Positions 44,481 to 53,663 are shown, counted from the stretch's first letter. The stretch is 64,000 nt of DNA from Candidatus Saccharicenans sp. (GCA_024653215.1 JANLFU010000002.1:1-64000); one strand, 5' to 3'. Program-made: numbers and translations. The notes: generated from the sequence alone by a model not told the origin.

Positions 44481-45565
44481 TTGTTCCCGCTCATTTCCTT
44501 TTTTCTGATGACATAGCCGTATCGTTCGATTATTAATTTACCACATTTCGGGCAGTAGGTGTTTTCCCCGGGATGACCGGGAACATTACCCACGTAGACA
44601 TGGTGTAGCCCCTCGGCCAGGGCCACCTCCCGGAGCTTTTCCAGTGTGGAGACCGGCGTCGGCGGCAGGTTCTTGACCAGGTACATGGGGTGAAAGCGGG
44701 AAAAGTGAACCGGGTAATCCGGCCCGATTTCGTTTCTGAGGTAACGGCACATGTCCCGGATTTCGGACGGGTTGTCGTTGAGAGTGGGAATCACCAGGTA
44801 AACTATTTCCAGCCAGGTTCCGGAGCGGGCGATCTGCTTGATGGTCTGGAGCACGGGCTGCAGCTCGCCCCGGACGTACTCGCTGTAAAAATTCTGGTTG
44901 AAGGCCTTGAGGTCCACCTTTATGGCCTCGACCACCCGGAGCAGGTCGGCCAGGGGTTCCGGGTTGATGTAACCGGCGGTAACCACCACGTTCCTGATAC
45001 CTTTTTTCCTGGCCAGCAGGCTGCTGTCGTACATGTATTCAAAGAAGACCACCGGCTCGGTATAGGTATAGGCAATTACCGGGCAATCATAACGCTCGCA
45101 GGAAGCCACCAGGGCTTCTGGCGGCAGGCTGACGCTCTTGACCTGTTCCGGGCGCATCTGCGAAATTTCCCAGTTCTGGCAGAACCTGCAGCTCAGGTTG
45201 CAGCCGGCCGTGGCCAGGGAAAAAGCCTCGGAGCCGGGCAGGAAATGGAAAAAGGGTTTCTTTTCTATGGGGTCGACGTTCAGGCTGGCCACCTGGCCGT
45301 AAACCAGGGTATAGTACCGGCCGTCCTGGTTTTCCCGGACCCCGCAGAAGCCCCTTTCTTTATCCCCGAGCTGGCAGAACCGCGGGCAGAGGTCGCACCT
45401 GATTTCCCGGTCGGGAAGCTTCCGGTAGTAGCGGGCTTCCACCCTGGACAGGCTGGCAGCGGACGGGGAAGAGCCGGCGAGGAAGTTTCCGGGGGCAGAA
45501 ATCCCGGGCAGCAGGCACAGGCTGCAACCGGAAAGAGAACATTTCAGAAAGTCGCGGCGGTCCAT
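44438..45565 (-). CDS. AmmeMemoRadiSam-system radical SAM enzyme with Tat-like signal
   Basis: This 375-residue protein has the radical SAM cluster motif C-x3-C-x2-C at C122, C126 and C129 (GCNLSCRFCQNW). N-terminal Cys pairs (C57, C60, C64, C74) and a C-terminal double CxxC zinc-ribbon-like tail (CPKCG ... CRYCG) are typical of the radical SAM member of the AMMECR1/MEMO-linked family. The N terminus M-D-R-R-D-F-L-K-C followed by hydrophobic residues looks like a twin-arginine signal. Neither an AMMECR1 nor a MEMO gene is in the window. It is 16 bases downstream of the DUF362 gene. Reaction unknown. Confidence 0.88.
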   Translation of the reverse strand: MDRRDFLKCSLSGCSLCLLPGISAPGNFLAGSSPSAASLSRVEARYYRKLPDREIRCDLCPRFCQLGDKERGFCGVRENQDGRYYTLVYGQVASLNVDPIEKKPFFHFLPGSEAFSLATAGCNLSCRFCQNWEISQMRPEQVKSVSLPPEALVASCERYDCPVIAYTYTEPVVFFEYMYDSSLLARKKGIRNVVVTAGYINPEPLADLLRVVEAIKVDLKAFNQNFYSEYVRGELQPVLQTIKQIARSGTWLEIVYLVIPTLNDNPSEIRDMCRYLRNEIGPDYPVHFSRFHPMYLVKNLPPTPVSTLEKLREVALAEGLHHVYVGNVPGHPGENTYCPKCGKLIIERYGYVIRKKEMSGNKCRYCGQVIAGVWS

Positions 45566-45581
45566 ATTTCCTTTTATTTTA

Positions 45582-46478
45582 TTATACCTCTTCTTCGATT
45601 ATCTCGATATTCTCCAGCCGGGCCTGTCCCAGGTTCAGTCTTTCCGCAGTCAGCAGGTAGTCCGGCGCCCGTCCCTCTTCTTTTAGCGAAGGCAGACCTT
45701 TCCGAGCCCTGAGCTCTTCTACGAGTTTCCAGCCGACGGTGTCAGCGGCCACCGGGTCCAGGCTGAAGATTAACTTCCGGGTGGGGGCCAGCCACTGGGG
45801 ATGGTAGGAAGGACCGCGGTGGTACTGGACCCGCAGGGCGTCGAGTATGGTCAGACGATGTTTCTTGCGGATGGGGTCGGTTTCGAACAGTTCGGCAATA
45901 TAGGGGTCGCAATTGGAATCATGGTACTTATTGGGGTTATGGATGGCCCCGAAATAGTTCTTAAGACCGGCGGTCACCCCGGCCAGGCCGTGGTCCTTGA
46001 GCAGGGCCAGGCTGATGCTGGCCTGGACCAGTTCCGCCTGGATGCGGGAAAACAGGCTGCCCAGGTGGCGATGGGCGGTTGGCTCGGACTGGTAGCCGGC
46101 CCGGCGGTTATCGGTGCCGAAGATTTTCAGGCTACCCGGGGAGGTAGAGATTTTATAACCGGCCTCTTTGAGCTCCTCATCGGTTCTATCCCAGATGATG
46201 ATGTTTTCTTCACGGCTGACAGTCTGGCCGAGCCACAGGCCCAGGGCCAGGGCGGTTTCCGGACTGGTGCTCAGGGCCCGCCGGCCGATGGTGTTGACCT
46301 TGATGCCGACGGTTTCTCCCGGCCGGAACCACTGACTGAGGGCCTCTTCCGCCCGGGCCTCTCCGCTCAGGGCCTGGATGCCTTTTTTCAGCATGGCCAG
46401 GATAATCCCCGGCTCAGGACGATTGATATCGGGAAAATTCCGTTTGCTGGTTACGATAACTACCCTGGCTTGGCTCAT
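45582..46478 (-). CDS. DUF362 domain protein
   Basis: This 298-residue protein matches the DUF362 family: VGIKVNTIGRRALSTSPE, LKDHGLAGVTAGLKNYFGAIHNPNKYH, DSNCDPYIAELFETDPIRKKHRLTILDALRV and the DPVAADTVGWKLVEE block. There is no ferredoxin part at the C terminus. Family function is unknown. It is the first gene of a minus-strand chain with the radical SAM enzyme and the membrane synthase-like gene. Promoter features upstream (TTGACA at 46516-46521 on the minus strand) are imperfect, and no ribosome site is seen. Confidence 0.85.
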   Translation of the reverse strand: MSQARVVIVTSKRNFPDINRPEPGIILAMLKKGIQALSGEARAEEALSQWFRPGETVGIKVNTIGRRALSTSPETALALGLWLGQTVSREENIIIWDRTDEELKEAGYKISTSPGSLKIFGTDNRRAGYQSEPTAHRHLGSLFSRIQAELVQASISLALLKDHGLAGVTAGLKNYFGAIHNPNKYHDSNCDPYIAELFETDPIRKKHRLTILDALRVQYHRGPSYHPQWLAPTRKLIFSLDPVAADTVGWKLVEELRARKGLPSLKEEGRAPDYLLTAERLNLGQARLENIEIIEEEV

Positions 46479-46541
46479 TTGCGGTCAGAATTATGATGGT
46501 CTTTAACCGCGGGGTTGTCAATAGAAGAGGCCGGCCGGTGG

Positions 46542-46570
46542 TTGCAATTGAGCTTGAAACTGGATATATT
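46542..46570 (+). promoter_or_regulatory. Promoter of the DUF6599 gene
   Basis: TTGCAA (46542-46547) and TATATT (46565-46570) with a 17-base spacer, giving a short leader that contains GGAGGAGA before ATG 46591. Confidence 0.55.
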
Positions 46571-46590
46571 GGACTCACACGGAGGAGAGA

Positions 46591-47508
46591 ATGAAAGCCA
46601 GAAGAATTGTATCGCTTTCAGTTTTGATAAATCTCGGTTTAGCCCTGCTATCCCTGGCCGCAGCCGGCAGCAGCCTGACCACTGATTCCGACCTGAAATC
46701 ACTGTTGCCCAGGGTTGAGGGCTGGAAATTTCAGGAGGAACCGCAGCTCTATTCGCCCGGGACTCTTTTCGAGTATATAGACGGAGCCGCCGAGGCCTAC
46801 CTCAGTTATGATTTCAAGGAGCTGGTGGTGGCCCAGTACCAGAAGGATGGAACCGAGACCACCCTGACCCTGGAAATTTATGATATGGGCCTGCCCCTGA
46901 ACGCCTTCGGCATCTTCAGTTCCGAGCGCTACCCGGACAATCCCGACGTGAATATCGGCAATGCCGGCTACCTGGAAGAGGAGGTCCTGAACTTTATTTC
47001 TGGCAGCTATTACCTGAAGTTAATCTGCTATAACGGCGGGGACGAGACCGCAGACCACCTCCGGCAGTTTGCCCGCGAAGTCGAGTCCAGGATAAAGGAT
47101 AAGGCCGGCCTGCCCGAGGTCTTCAGGCTGTTTCCGGCTGAGAACCGGGTCAAGAATTCAGAAAAATTCATAAAGAAAAATTTCATGGGCTTTGATTTCC
47201 TGAGCCAGGGCTACGTTGTCCTCTATCGCCAGGGACAGGCGGAATACGAGGGCCTGATAATTGATTGTGGTTCCCCGGCCGAAGCCGCTTCGCGCTTGCA
47301 GAAGCTGGTGGCTTTCTATGCCGGTGAGAAAAACCCGTTCCTCAGGGAAGGTTCCAGGTACCACCAGAAAAATGCCTACGGGCAACATGTGCTTCTGGCC
47401 CAGGCCGGAAGCTACCTTTACGGTTTCAGCCGGGTTCCTGACGACCTGCTGCCCTCGGTTCTCAAGCAATTTGAAAAGATGGGCCAGAAGCTGGCCGCCG
47501 CCAAGTAG
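46591..47508 (+). CDS. DUF6599 family exported protein
   Basis: This 305-residue protein has a signal peptide (hydrophobic residues about 7-25, ending near AAAG). The mature part matches DUF6599: LLPRVEGWKFQEEPQLYSPGTLFEYIDGAAEAYLSYDFKELVVAQYQ near the N terminus, and GLPLNAFGIFSSERYPD. Members are common in Acidobacteria and related groups and have no known function. A GGAGGAGA site precedes the ATG. It is followed 11 bases downstream by the AI-2E-type permease. Confidence 0.85.
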   Translation: MKARRIVSLSVLINLGLALLSLAAAGSSLTTDSDLKSLLPRVEGWKFQEEPQLYSPGTLFEYIDGAAEAYLSYDFKELVVAQYQKDGTETTLTLEIYDMGLPLNAFGIFSSERYPDNPDVNIGNAGYLEEEVLNFISGSYYLKLICYNGGDETADHLRQFAREVESRIKDKAGLPEVFRLFPAENRVKNSEKFIKKNFMGFDFLSQGYVVLYRQGQAEYEGLIIDCGSPAEAASRLQKLVAFYAGEKNPFLREGSRYHQKNAYGQHVLLAQAGSYLYGFSRVPDDLLPSVLKQFEKMGQKLAAAK

Positions 47509-47519
47509 GGGAGCAGTCC

Positions 47520-48539
47520 TTGGCCGAATCCAGACTGACCAGAATTTCCCTGGTGATAATCGTTCTCTTCATCAGCGGCATTATCCTGAAAATTGCCAGG
47601 CCGGTTCTGCTGCCGTTCCTGGTGGCTCTTTTTATTTCCTACTCCATTTCTCCGCTTCTGGACTGGCTGGTCCGGCTCAAGGTCCCAAAGCTTCTGGCCA
47701 TCATTTCCATCCTGGCCCTGACCTTTGCGCTTCTCTACCTTTTCGGCCTATTGATTTATTCCAGCGGCAAGTATTTTGCGGCCGAGTTTCCCAAGTATAA
47801 CCGGCAGGTAGATTCCCTGATGGCCGAGCTGATTGCCTGGCTGGAACATCTGCCCTTCAAGGTCAGTGTTCCGACCATAATTTCCCAGCTCAACGTGGAA
47901 AAGCTGACCGGCCTGCTGCTGGGCACCCTGGGTTCCTTCCTGACCTTCCTGGGGAAGTTGCTGATAGTTTTTGTCTTTGTAATTTTTATACTCTCCGGCC
48001 GCGATAAGCTCCCGGCCAAGGTGGCCACGGCCCTGGCCGAGGAGCGAGCTGTTTACGTCAACCGGATGGTGGCCAGCATCAACCGCCAGGTCCAGAAATA
48101 CCTGGCCGTCAAGACCCTGGTGAGTCTTCTGACCGGCGCCCTGGCTACTGTCATCCTGTTGCTTTTTGGAGTGGATTTTGCCCTTCTCCTGGGTTTTCTG
48201 ACCTTCATCCTGAACTACATCCCGTCCATCGGTTCCATAATCGCCACCATCCTGGCCGTCCTGATTGCCTTCTTCCAGTTCGGCAATTCCCTGGTTCCCC
48301 TCTGGGTTCTGATCCTGCTCGGCCTTATTCAGACAGTCATAGGCAACTTTCTGGACCCCAAGCTCATGGGCCGCAGCCTGGATCTCAGTCCGCTGCTTGT
48401 CCTTTTTTCCTTAATTTTCTGGGGCTGGCTGTGGGGAATTGCCGGCATGTTCCTGGCTGTCCCGCTGCTGGCAGTGATCAAGATAGTTTTTGAAAATGTC
48501 CCCTCTCTCAAGTTTCTGGCGGTCCTGATGAGCAAGTAA
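47520..48539 (+). CDS. AI-2E family transporter (PerM/YdgG type)
   Basis: This 339-residue protein has about eight membrane segments and the conserved C-terminal region of the AI-2E family: LLGFLTFILNYIPSIGSIIATILAVLIAFF, GNFLDPKLMGRSLDLSPLLVLFSLIFWGWLWGIAGMFLAVPLLAVIKI. Members have been linked to autoinducer-2 or ion and antiporter functions, so a particular substrate should not be assumed. TTG 47520 is used as start (GGGGAGC upstream); a later start is conceivable. Confidence 0.9.
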   Translation: MAESRLTRISLVIIVLFISGIILKIARPVLLPFLVALFISYSISPLLDWLVRLKVPKLLAIISILALTFALLYLFGLLIYSSGKYFAAEFPKYNRQVDSLMAELIAWLEHLPFKVSVPTIISQLNVEKLTGLLLGTLGSFLTFLGKLLIVFVFVIFILSGRDKLPAKVATALAEERAVYVNRMVASINRQVQKYLAVKTLVSLLTGALATVILLLFGVDFALLLGFLTFILNYIPSIGSIIATILAVLIAFFQFGNSLVPLWVLILLGLIQTVIGNFLDPKLMGRSLDLSPLLVLFSLIFWGWLWGIAGMFLAVPLLAVIKIVFENVPSLKFLAVLMSK

Positions 48540-48674
48540 GAGGATTGGCAGGTTTATTTCTTGTGGCCAATCAAGTTGGTTTAAATGTTGTTAGGATCTT
48601 GTTTTTAATTTCTTTAGCCGGTCCCTTTTTTGTTGTCGCAAAAGGTTGGTTAAGCCAGAAAGAAACAAAAAGCC

Positions 48675-49469
48675 TTAAGGCTGGCCGTCAACCTTTCCTT
48701 TAGATTTTTGGCCTGCGGTCAGCGGCACCCGGGCCTCAGCCTCCGGGTTGAGGATGAAGGCTTCCTCGCTGAAGACCTTGAAGCTTCCCTTGAGCATCTT
48801 CTTCAGGGCCTTCTGGGCGGCTTTCTGCTCGGCGCTTTTCTTGGAGGGGCCGCTGGCCCTGGCCAGAACCCTGTCACCGGACAGAACCTCAACCGTGAAT
48901 ACCCGGTCGTGGGCCGGCCCGCTTTCGGTCACCGTCCGGTAGAACGGTCCGGGCAGCTTGTGCTGGCCAAAATATTCTTGAAGGGCCGACTTGAAGTTGT
49001 TGATCTGGAAATTATCCCGCGGCAATTTCTTAAAGTGCTTTTTAACCAGGGCCTGCAGCACCCGCCGGCTGGTTTCAAAGTCGCTGTCCAGGTAGACTGC
49101 TCCCATCACGGCCTCGAAGGTGCCGGCCAGGATGCTCTTTTTCTTACGGCCACCGCTTTTCTCTTCCCCGCGCCCCAGAAGGATGGCCCGGTCCAGCCCC
49201 AGTTTTCTGGACAGTATGGAAAGGGAACTGGTGGAAACCAGGGCCGCCTTGAGCTTTGAAAGCTGGCCTTCTCCCAGTTCCGGGTAGGCCTGGCGGAGAA
49301 AATCGGCCAGGACCAGGCCCACCACCGAGTCTCCCAGGAACTCCAGGATTTCATTGTCCTGGACCCTGTCTTCCAGGTGTTCGTAGGCATAGGAGCTGTG
49401 GGTCAGGGCCTGTTTCAGGAGAGCCGGGTTCTGGAATTTGTAACCGAGTTTTTTTTCGATAGTGACCAA
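48675..49469 (-). CDS. rnc: Ribonuclease III
   Basis: This 264-residue enzyme cleaves double-stranded RNA, including rRNA precursors. The catalytic signature N-E-I-L-E-F-L-G-D-S-V is near residue 39, with the second metal Glu/Asp pair in the FEAVMGAVYLD segment. A double-stranded RNA-binding domain follows (about residues 162-232; YFGQHKLPGPFYRTVTESGPAHDRVF), then an extra 30-residue tail. The start is TTG at 49469. It lies 30 bases upstream of nothing on this strand and is convergent with the permease gene. Confidence 0.96.
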   Translation of the reverse strand: MVTIEKKLGYKFQNPALLKQALTHSSYAYEHLEDRVQDNEILEFLGDSVVGLVLADFLRQAYPELGEGQLSKLKAALVSTSSLSILSRKLGLDRAILLGRGEEKSGGRKKKSILAGTFEAVMGAVYLDSDFETSRRVLQALVKKHFKKLPRDNFQINNFKSALQEYFGQHKLPGPFYRTVTESGPAHDRVFTVEVLSGDRVLARASGPSKKSAEQKAAQKALKKMLKGSFKVFSEEAFILNPEAEARVPLTAGQKSKGKVDGQP

Positions 49470-49499
49470 CTTTGTTTGGCCTTACATATTTATTTAATG

Positions 49500-50783
49500 T
49501 TAATTTTCAAAAGGGTAAACTATCTTTCCGCCAACCACGGTCATGACCACGGCACCTTGGAAATCGGTGTTGAGGAAGGGAGTGTTTTTACTCCGGGACT
49601 GAAGGCCTTCCCGCCTGATCAGGGTTTTTTCGTTGAGGTTTAGAAGAACCAGGTCGGCCTCAGCCCCGATCTTTATCTGCCCCTTGTTTTCCAGTTTGAG
49701 CAACCGGGCCGGGGCTATGGTCAGGGCTTCTATCAGGCGTTCGAGAGGTAATTCTCCGCTCTTCACCAGCTTGTCCAGCAGGGAGGGAACGGCGGTTTCC
49801 AGCCCGTTGATTCCAAATGGTGCCTTTTCCAGGCCCTGGTTTTTTTCCTGCTCGGCATGAGGGGCATGGTCGGTGGCGATGACCTCAATCAACCCGCCGC
49901 GCAGGGCCTTAAGCAGGGCCTGGCGGTCAGCCTCGGTTCGAAGGGGAGGGTTGACTTTATAAACCGGGTCCCGGCTGAGAAGCTGCTCTTCCGTCAGAAG
50001 GAGATGATGAGGGGTGACTTCGGCCGAAGCCGGAACTCCGGCCGCTTTGGCCCAGTCAAGCAGTTCTACCGAGCCGGCCGTGCTCAGGTGGGCCAGGTGG
50101 ACCGGCCAGCCTGAATGCCTGGCCAGGATGAGGTCCCTGGCCACCATTATTTCTTCGGCCTCCACCGGAATGCCCGGGATGCTCAGGCTCCTGGATACCC
50201 GACCCTCGTTTATTACTCCGCCGGCGGCCAGTGATTTTTCCTCGCAGTGATCGATGAGTAACCGGCCCAGCCCGGCCGCTCTTTCCATGGCCCTTCTCAT
50301 CAGGGCGCTGTTCCAGACAGGCTGGCCGTCGTCGGAGAAAGCCACGGCGCCAGCTGCAGCCAGTTCTTCCAGCGGGGCCAGCTCCTGTCCCTTCTGTCCG
50401 ACGGTTACTGCGGCTACCGGCAGGACGTTGACCACTGCCTCCTGGCTGGCTTTTTCTCTGATGAACCTGATTATCTCAACTGAATCAACCACCGGGCTGG
50501 TATTCGGCATGCAGCAGACGGTGGTAAAGCCTCCCCTGGCGGCGGCCCGGCTACCGCTGGCGATGGTTTCCTTGTGTTCGAAACCGGGCTCTCGCAGGTG
50601 GACGTGCAGGTCTATGAATCCCGGGACCACCAGCAGGCCGCTGGCCTCCAGTACCCGGTCAGCTTGGGTCCGGATTTCAGGCTTGATGTCAGCGATCCGG
50701 CCATCGGCCAGCAACAGGTCAAAGACTCCATCGAGCTTCTGGCCCGGGTCCAGCACCCTTCCTTTTCTTATCAGAAGCTTCAA
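49500..50783 (-). CDS. pyrC: Dihydroorotase
   Basis: This 427-residue class I dihydroorotase of the amidohydrolase superfamily closes carbamoyl-aspartate to dihydroorotate in pyrimidine synthesis. H-V-H at residues 60-62 (DLHVHLREPG) is the metal motif; DHCEEKSL, SAEVTPHHLLL and ATDHAPH supply the other ligands. The start is TTG 50783 with AGGAG upstream. It follows pyrR by 27 bases; pyrB, usually between or beside them, is absent. Confidence 0.95.
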   Translation of the reverse strand: MKLLIRKGRVLDPGQKLDGVFDLLLADGRIADIKPEIRTQADRVLEASGLLVVPGFIDLHVHLREPGFEHKETIASGSRAAARGGFTTVCCMPNTSPVVDSVEIIRFIREKASQEAVVNVLPVAAVTVGQKGQELAPLEELAAAGAVAFSDDGQPVWNSALMRRAMERAAGLGRLLIDHCEEKSLAAGGVINEGRVSRSLSIPGIPVEAEEIMVARDLILARHSGWPVHLAHLSTAGSVELLDWAKAAGVPASAEVTPHHLLLTEEQLLSRDPVYKVNPPLRTEADRQALLKALRGGLIEVIATDHAPHAEQEKNQGLEKAPFGINGLETAVPSLLDKLVKSGELPLERLIEALTIAPARLLKLENKGQIKIGAEADLVLLNLNEKTLIRREGLQSRSKNTPFLNTDFQGAVVMTVVGGKIVYPFEN

Positions 50784-50810
50784 GCCCGAACTCCTGCCAC
50801 CGATTATATC

Positions 50811-51374
50811 CTATTTCTTGTTGAGCTTGACCTGGGGTTCGGTAATCAGGACTTCATCAACCCCGTCGATTTCCTTCAGCCGGACTTCCACCCGCTCCCT
50901 TCGGGAGGTGGGCAACAGCCGGCCGACATAATCGGGCCTGATGGGTAATTCGCGGTGCCCGCGGTCGATTAAAACGGCCAGTTGAATCGTCCGGGGACGA
51001 CCGAGGTCAAAAATGGCCTCCATGGCCGCCCGGATGGTCCGGCCGGTAAAGAGGACGTCGTCTATCAGCAGGACGTCGCGGCCGTCCAGCCTGGCCTTTA
51101 TTTCGTTCCTGTCCAGGGATTTCTTTTTATCAGACTGCTTCAGGTCGTCGCGGTAGGGAGTGATGTCCAGGGTGAGAACCGGTACCTCCAGCCCTTCATT
51201 CTGCTTCAGAATCTCGGCTATCCTGTTAACCAGGTAAATTCCCCTGGTCTTGATGCCGACCAGGACCAGGTTTTTCAGGTCCCGGTTGCGCTCGGCTATT
51301 TCGGTAGCCATCCGCACCAGCGTCCTGCGGATCTTTCCGTTGTCCATCACCCGGGCTTTAACCTTATTTTTCAT
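50811..51374 (-). CDS. pyrR: PyrR: pyrimidine operon attenuator / uracil phosphoribosyltransferase
   Basis: This 187-residue phosphoribosyltransferase-fold protein carries the PRPP-binding motif DVLLIDDVLFTGRTIRAA (near residue 99) and RMATEIAERN near the N terminus, like PyrR of Gram-positive bacteria, which binds RNA to control pyr genes and has weak uracil phosphoribosyltransferase activity. No obvious PyrR-binding hairpin was identified upstream. It is cotranscribed with pyrC. Confidence 0.93.
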   Translation of the reverse strand: MKNKVKARVMDNGKIRRTLVRMATEIAERNRDLKNLVLVGIKTRGIYLVNRIAEILKQNEGLEVPVLTLDITPYRDDLKQSDKKKSLDRNEIKARLDGRDVLLIDDVLFTGRTIRAAMEAIFDLGRPRTIQLAVLIDRGHRELPIRPDYVGRLLPTSRRERVEVRLKEIDGVDEVLITEPQVKLNKK

Positions 51375-51433
51375 GCGGCAACCTCACTGCTTATTATTTG
51401 AAATACTTATATTTAGATAAAACCGGCTAAAAG

Positions 51434-52378
51434 TCAAGACTGAGGAACCCGGTGCCGGCCAGCCCTGAAAAGCTGTCTGGCCCGGGAGACATCGGCCGCA
51501 ATTTGCCGGCGGAGGCTTTCGACCGAGGGGAATTTCTTTTCATTCCGCAGCTTTTTTAAAAGATAAAGCCTGGCCTCCTGACCGTAAAGCTTTCCGGAAA
51601 AATCCAGCAGGTGAGCCTCAACCGAGGGCTGTTTCCCGCCAAAGGTGGGGCGGAAGCCGATATTGGCCACGGCCCGGTAGGTGGTGTTGCCAATTTTGAC
51701 CAGAGCCAGGTAAACGCCGGGGGGAAGTATTTCATTCTGCGTTTTCAGGTTGATGGTGGGGAAGCCGATGGTCCGGCCGAAGCCCCGGCCCCTGATTATG
51801 GTTCCCTGTATTTCATAAGGACGGCCCAGCAGGCTGGCCGCCTGTTCCACCCGGCCCTTTTCCAGAAGATGCCGGATCAGGCTGGAGCTGACCTGGGTGC
51901 CGCCCCTGGTCACCGGCCTGACAACCATGACCCGGAAACCATAACGGCGGCCAAAATCCCTGAGTTCCAGCACCCCGCAGCGACGGTGGTGCCCGAAGCG
52001 GAAGTTCTGGCCGACCACCACCGCGCTGATGCCCAGTTGTTCCCTGAGGATTTTCCTGGCGAATTCCCGGCCGCTTAGAGTGGCCAGGTCTTTTTCCAGG
52101 GACAGGACCAGGCAGTAGTCCAGGCCCTGCTTCTCCAGCCACTCCAGTTTCTGCTGTCCGGTCTGGATCAACGGGATTCTCTTGTGGTTTAAGATGCGCT
52201 CCGGGTGGGGGGAAAAGGTCATCAGCCCGGCCGCCACTCCCAGCCGTCGGCCCTGGTTGGTTACATTTTTCAGAATCTTCTGGTGACCGAGGTGGCAGCC
52301 GTCAAAGATGCCGATGGCCAGGACGGAGTCTGCGGTCAGTCCTCTCAACCGGGGTGACAGGCGGCGGAAAACTTTCAT
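51434..52378 (-). CDS. ribF: Bifunctional riboflavin kinase / FMN adenylyltransferase
   Basis: This 314-residue protein makes FMN and FAD from riboflavin. The N-terminal adenylyltransferase domain contains IGIFDGCHLGHQ (nucleotide-binding H-x-G-H); the C-terminal kinase domain contains GRGFGRTIGFPTINL and the GVYLALVKI strand. Length is usual. It starts five bases after the DUF1844 gene and there is no ribosome site, so coupling is likely. Confidence 0.95.
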   Translation of the reverse strand: MKVFRRLSPRLRGLTADSVLAIGIFDGCHLGHQKILKNVTNQGRRLGVAAGLMTFSPHPERILNHKRIPLIQTGQQKLEWLEKQGLDYCLVLSLEKDLATLSGREFARKILREQLGISAVVVGQNFRFGHHRRCGVLELRDFGRRYGFRVMVVRPVTRGGTQVSSSLIRHLLEKGRVEQAASLLGRPYEIQGTIIRGRGFGRTIGFPTINLKTQNEILPPGVYLALVKIGNTTYRAVANIGFRPTFGGKQPSVEAHLLDFSGKLYGQEARLYLLKKLRNEKKFPSVESLRRQIAADVSRARQLFRAGRHRVPQS

Positions 52379-52383
52379 CGAGT

Positions 52384-52692
52384 TCAGAGCTTGATAGCTT
52401 CAACCTTTTTGAGATAGTTGAGCTTGAGCTGTGAAAGAACGGCTTCCAGGAAATTTTCCTCTTCTGGTTCCAGGTTGCCCTTGGTCCGGTCGCGCAGCAG
52501 GTCCAGGATGTCGATCAACCTCCTGGCGTATTCCAGGTTGGTCTCCAGCTGGTTGGTCCTGGGGTCCTCCAGCAGGCCGAGCTTGATTAAGGCCTGGGTG
52601 TAAATGGGGAAGACGATGGAACTGAACTCCAGCGGTGGCATGAATTCCCGGGATTCTTCCGGGTCCTGTCCGTTCTTGGTTCTGTCGTCCAT
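52384..52692 (-). CDS. DUF1844 protein
   Basis: This 102-residue protein matches the small DUF1844 family: MPPLEFSSIVFPIYTQALIKLGLLEDP followed by NLEYARRLIDILDLLRDRTKGNLEPEEENFLEAVLSQLKLNYLKK. The family is common in Acidobacteria, Planctomycetes and Deltaproteobacteria, with no known function. It sits directly upstream of ribF. Confidence 0.88.
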   Translation of the reverse strand: MDDRTKNGQDPEESREFMPPLEFSSIVFPIYTQALIKLGLLEDPRTNQLETNLEYARRLIDILDLLRDRTKGNLEPEEENFLEAVLSQLKLNYLKKVEAIKL

Positions 52693-52814
52693 TTCAGGCT
52701 TTATCCTCTATAAGATGGCCAAAAGTCCCGGGTTGAAAAAATACCGTCTTTAAGGTAACTTACGGACTTAAATCATAGCCATTATCCGGATAAAATTCAA
52801 GTGGAGGCGCGGGA

Positions 52815-53663
52815 GTGAAATCGTCAACTGAGGCCGGACGAGAGTTTCGCAAACTGGTAGAAATCATAGCCAGGCTGCGTTCGCCGGGGGGCTGTCCCTG
52901 GGACCGGGCCAGAAGCCGCCGGGACATACTGAATTATTTCCTGGAGGAAGTCTACGAAGCGGTAGAAGCCATCAGCTCCGGACATCCCGCCGCGGCCCGG
53001 GAGGAGCTGGGCGATGTCCTGATGGAAGTGGTCTTCCTGGCCAGGTTTTACGAGGAAGAAGGCCTGTTCACCATGGCTGATGTCCTCAACGGTATCAACC
53101 GGAAAATGGTGGAACGCCACCCGCATGTTTTCGGCCGAAAAAGCGGCCTGAGCCCGGAAGAAGTCCTCGACAGCTGGCAGAAAAGCAAGCTGCGGGAAAA
53201 AAAGCGACGGTCGATACTGGACGGGCTCCCGGCTTCGGCCCCCTCGCTGGTCTATGCTTTTATGCTCGGGCAGAGAGCGGCATCCCATGGTTTTGACTGG
53301 CCGGAGGCCGGCTCGGCCCTGGAAAAGGTCAAGGAAGAGATAGCCGAGCTGGAAAAGTCCCTGAAGAAAAAGAAAGGGCGGCAGGTGGCCGAAGAGCTGG
53401 GCGACACCCTTTTTTCACTGGTCAATGTCTGCCGGCTGCTGGGCTATAATCCTGAAATTGTCCTGCGGCAGGCCGGGCGGAAGTTCGAAAGACGCTTCCG
53501 GCAGCTGGAAAAAGAGCTGAAGAAAAAGGGCCGGGAAGTTAAGGACTGTTCTCTTGAAGAACTCGACCGGGTCTGGGAATCGGTCAAGAAAAATAAGCGG
53601 GCCGGTCAGAAAAATATTGAAAAGAACCACGGTGGAAAGCGCCGGCCAAAGAAAAAGAATTAA
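52815..53663 (+). CDS. mazG: MazG nucleoside triphosphate pyrophosphohydrolase
   Basis: This 282-residue protein contains two MazG-type domains. The first has LRSPGGCPWDRARS, EEVYEAVEAI and EELGDVLMEVVFLARFYEEEG, giving the E-E-x-x-E and E-L-x-D metal sites; the second (near 175) is similar: EIAELEKSL, EELGDTLFSLVNV. It hydrolyses NTPs or aberrant dNTPs. The start is GTG with GCGGGAG upstream. A long Lys-rich C-terminal tail (last 30 residues) is present. Confidence 0.94.
   Translation: MKSSTEAGREFRKLVEIIARLRSPGGCPWDRARSRRDILNYFLEEVYEAVEAISSGHPAAAREELGDVLMEVVFLARFYEEEGLFTMADVLNGINRKMVERHPHVFGRKSGLSPEEVLDSWQKSKLREKKRRSILDGLPASAPSLVYAFMLGQRAASHGFDWPEAGSALEKVKEEIAELEKSLKKKKGRQVAEELGDTLFSLVNVCRLLGYNPEIVLRQAGRKFERRFRQLEKELKKKGREVKDCSLEELDRVWESVKKNKRAGQKNIEKNHGGKRRPKKKN

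Noticed and set aside
48600-48660. Hairpin in the space between the AI-2E permease and rnc as a terminator
   Set aside because: The stem is short with an A/T-rich arm and is not followed by a T run in either direction.
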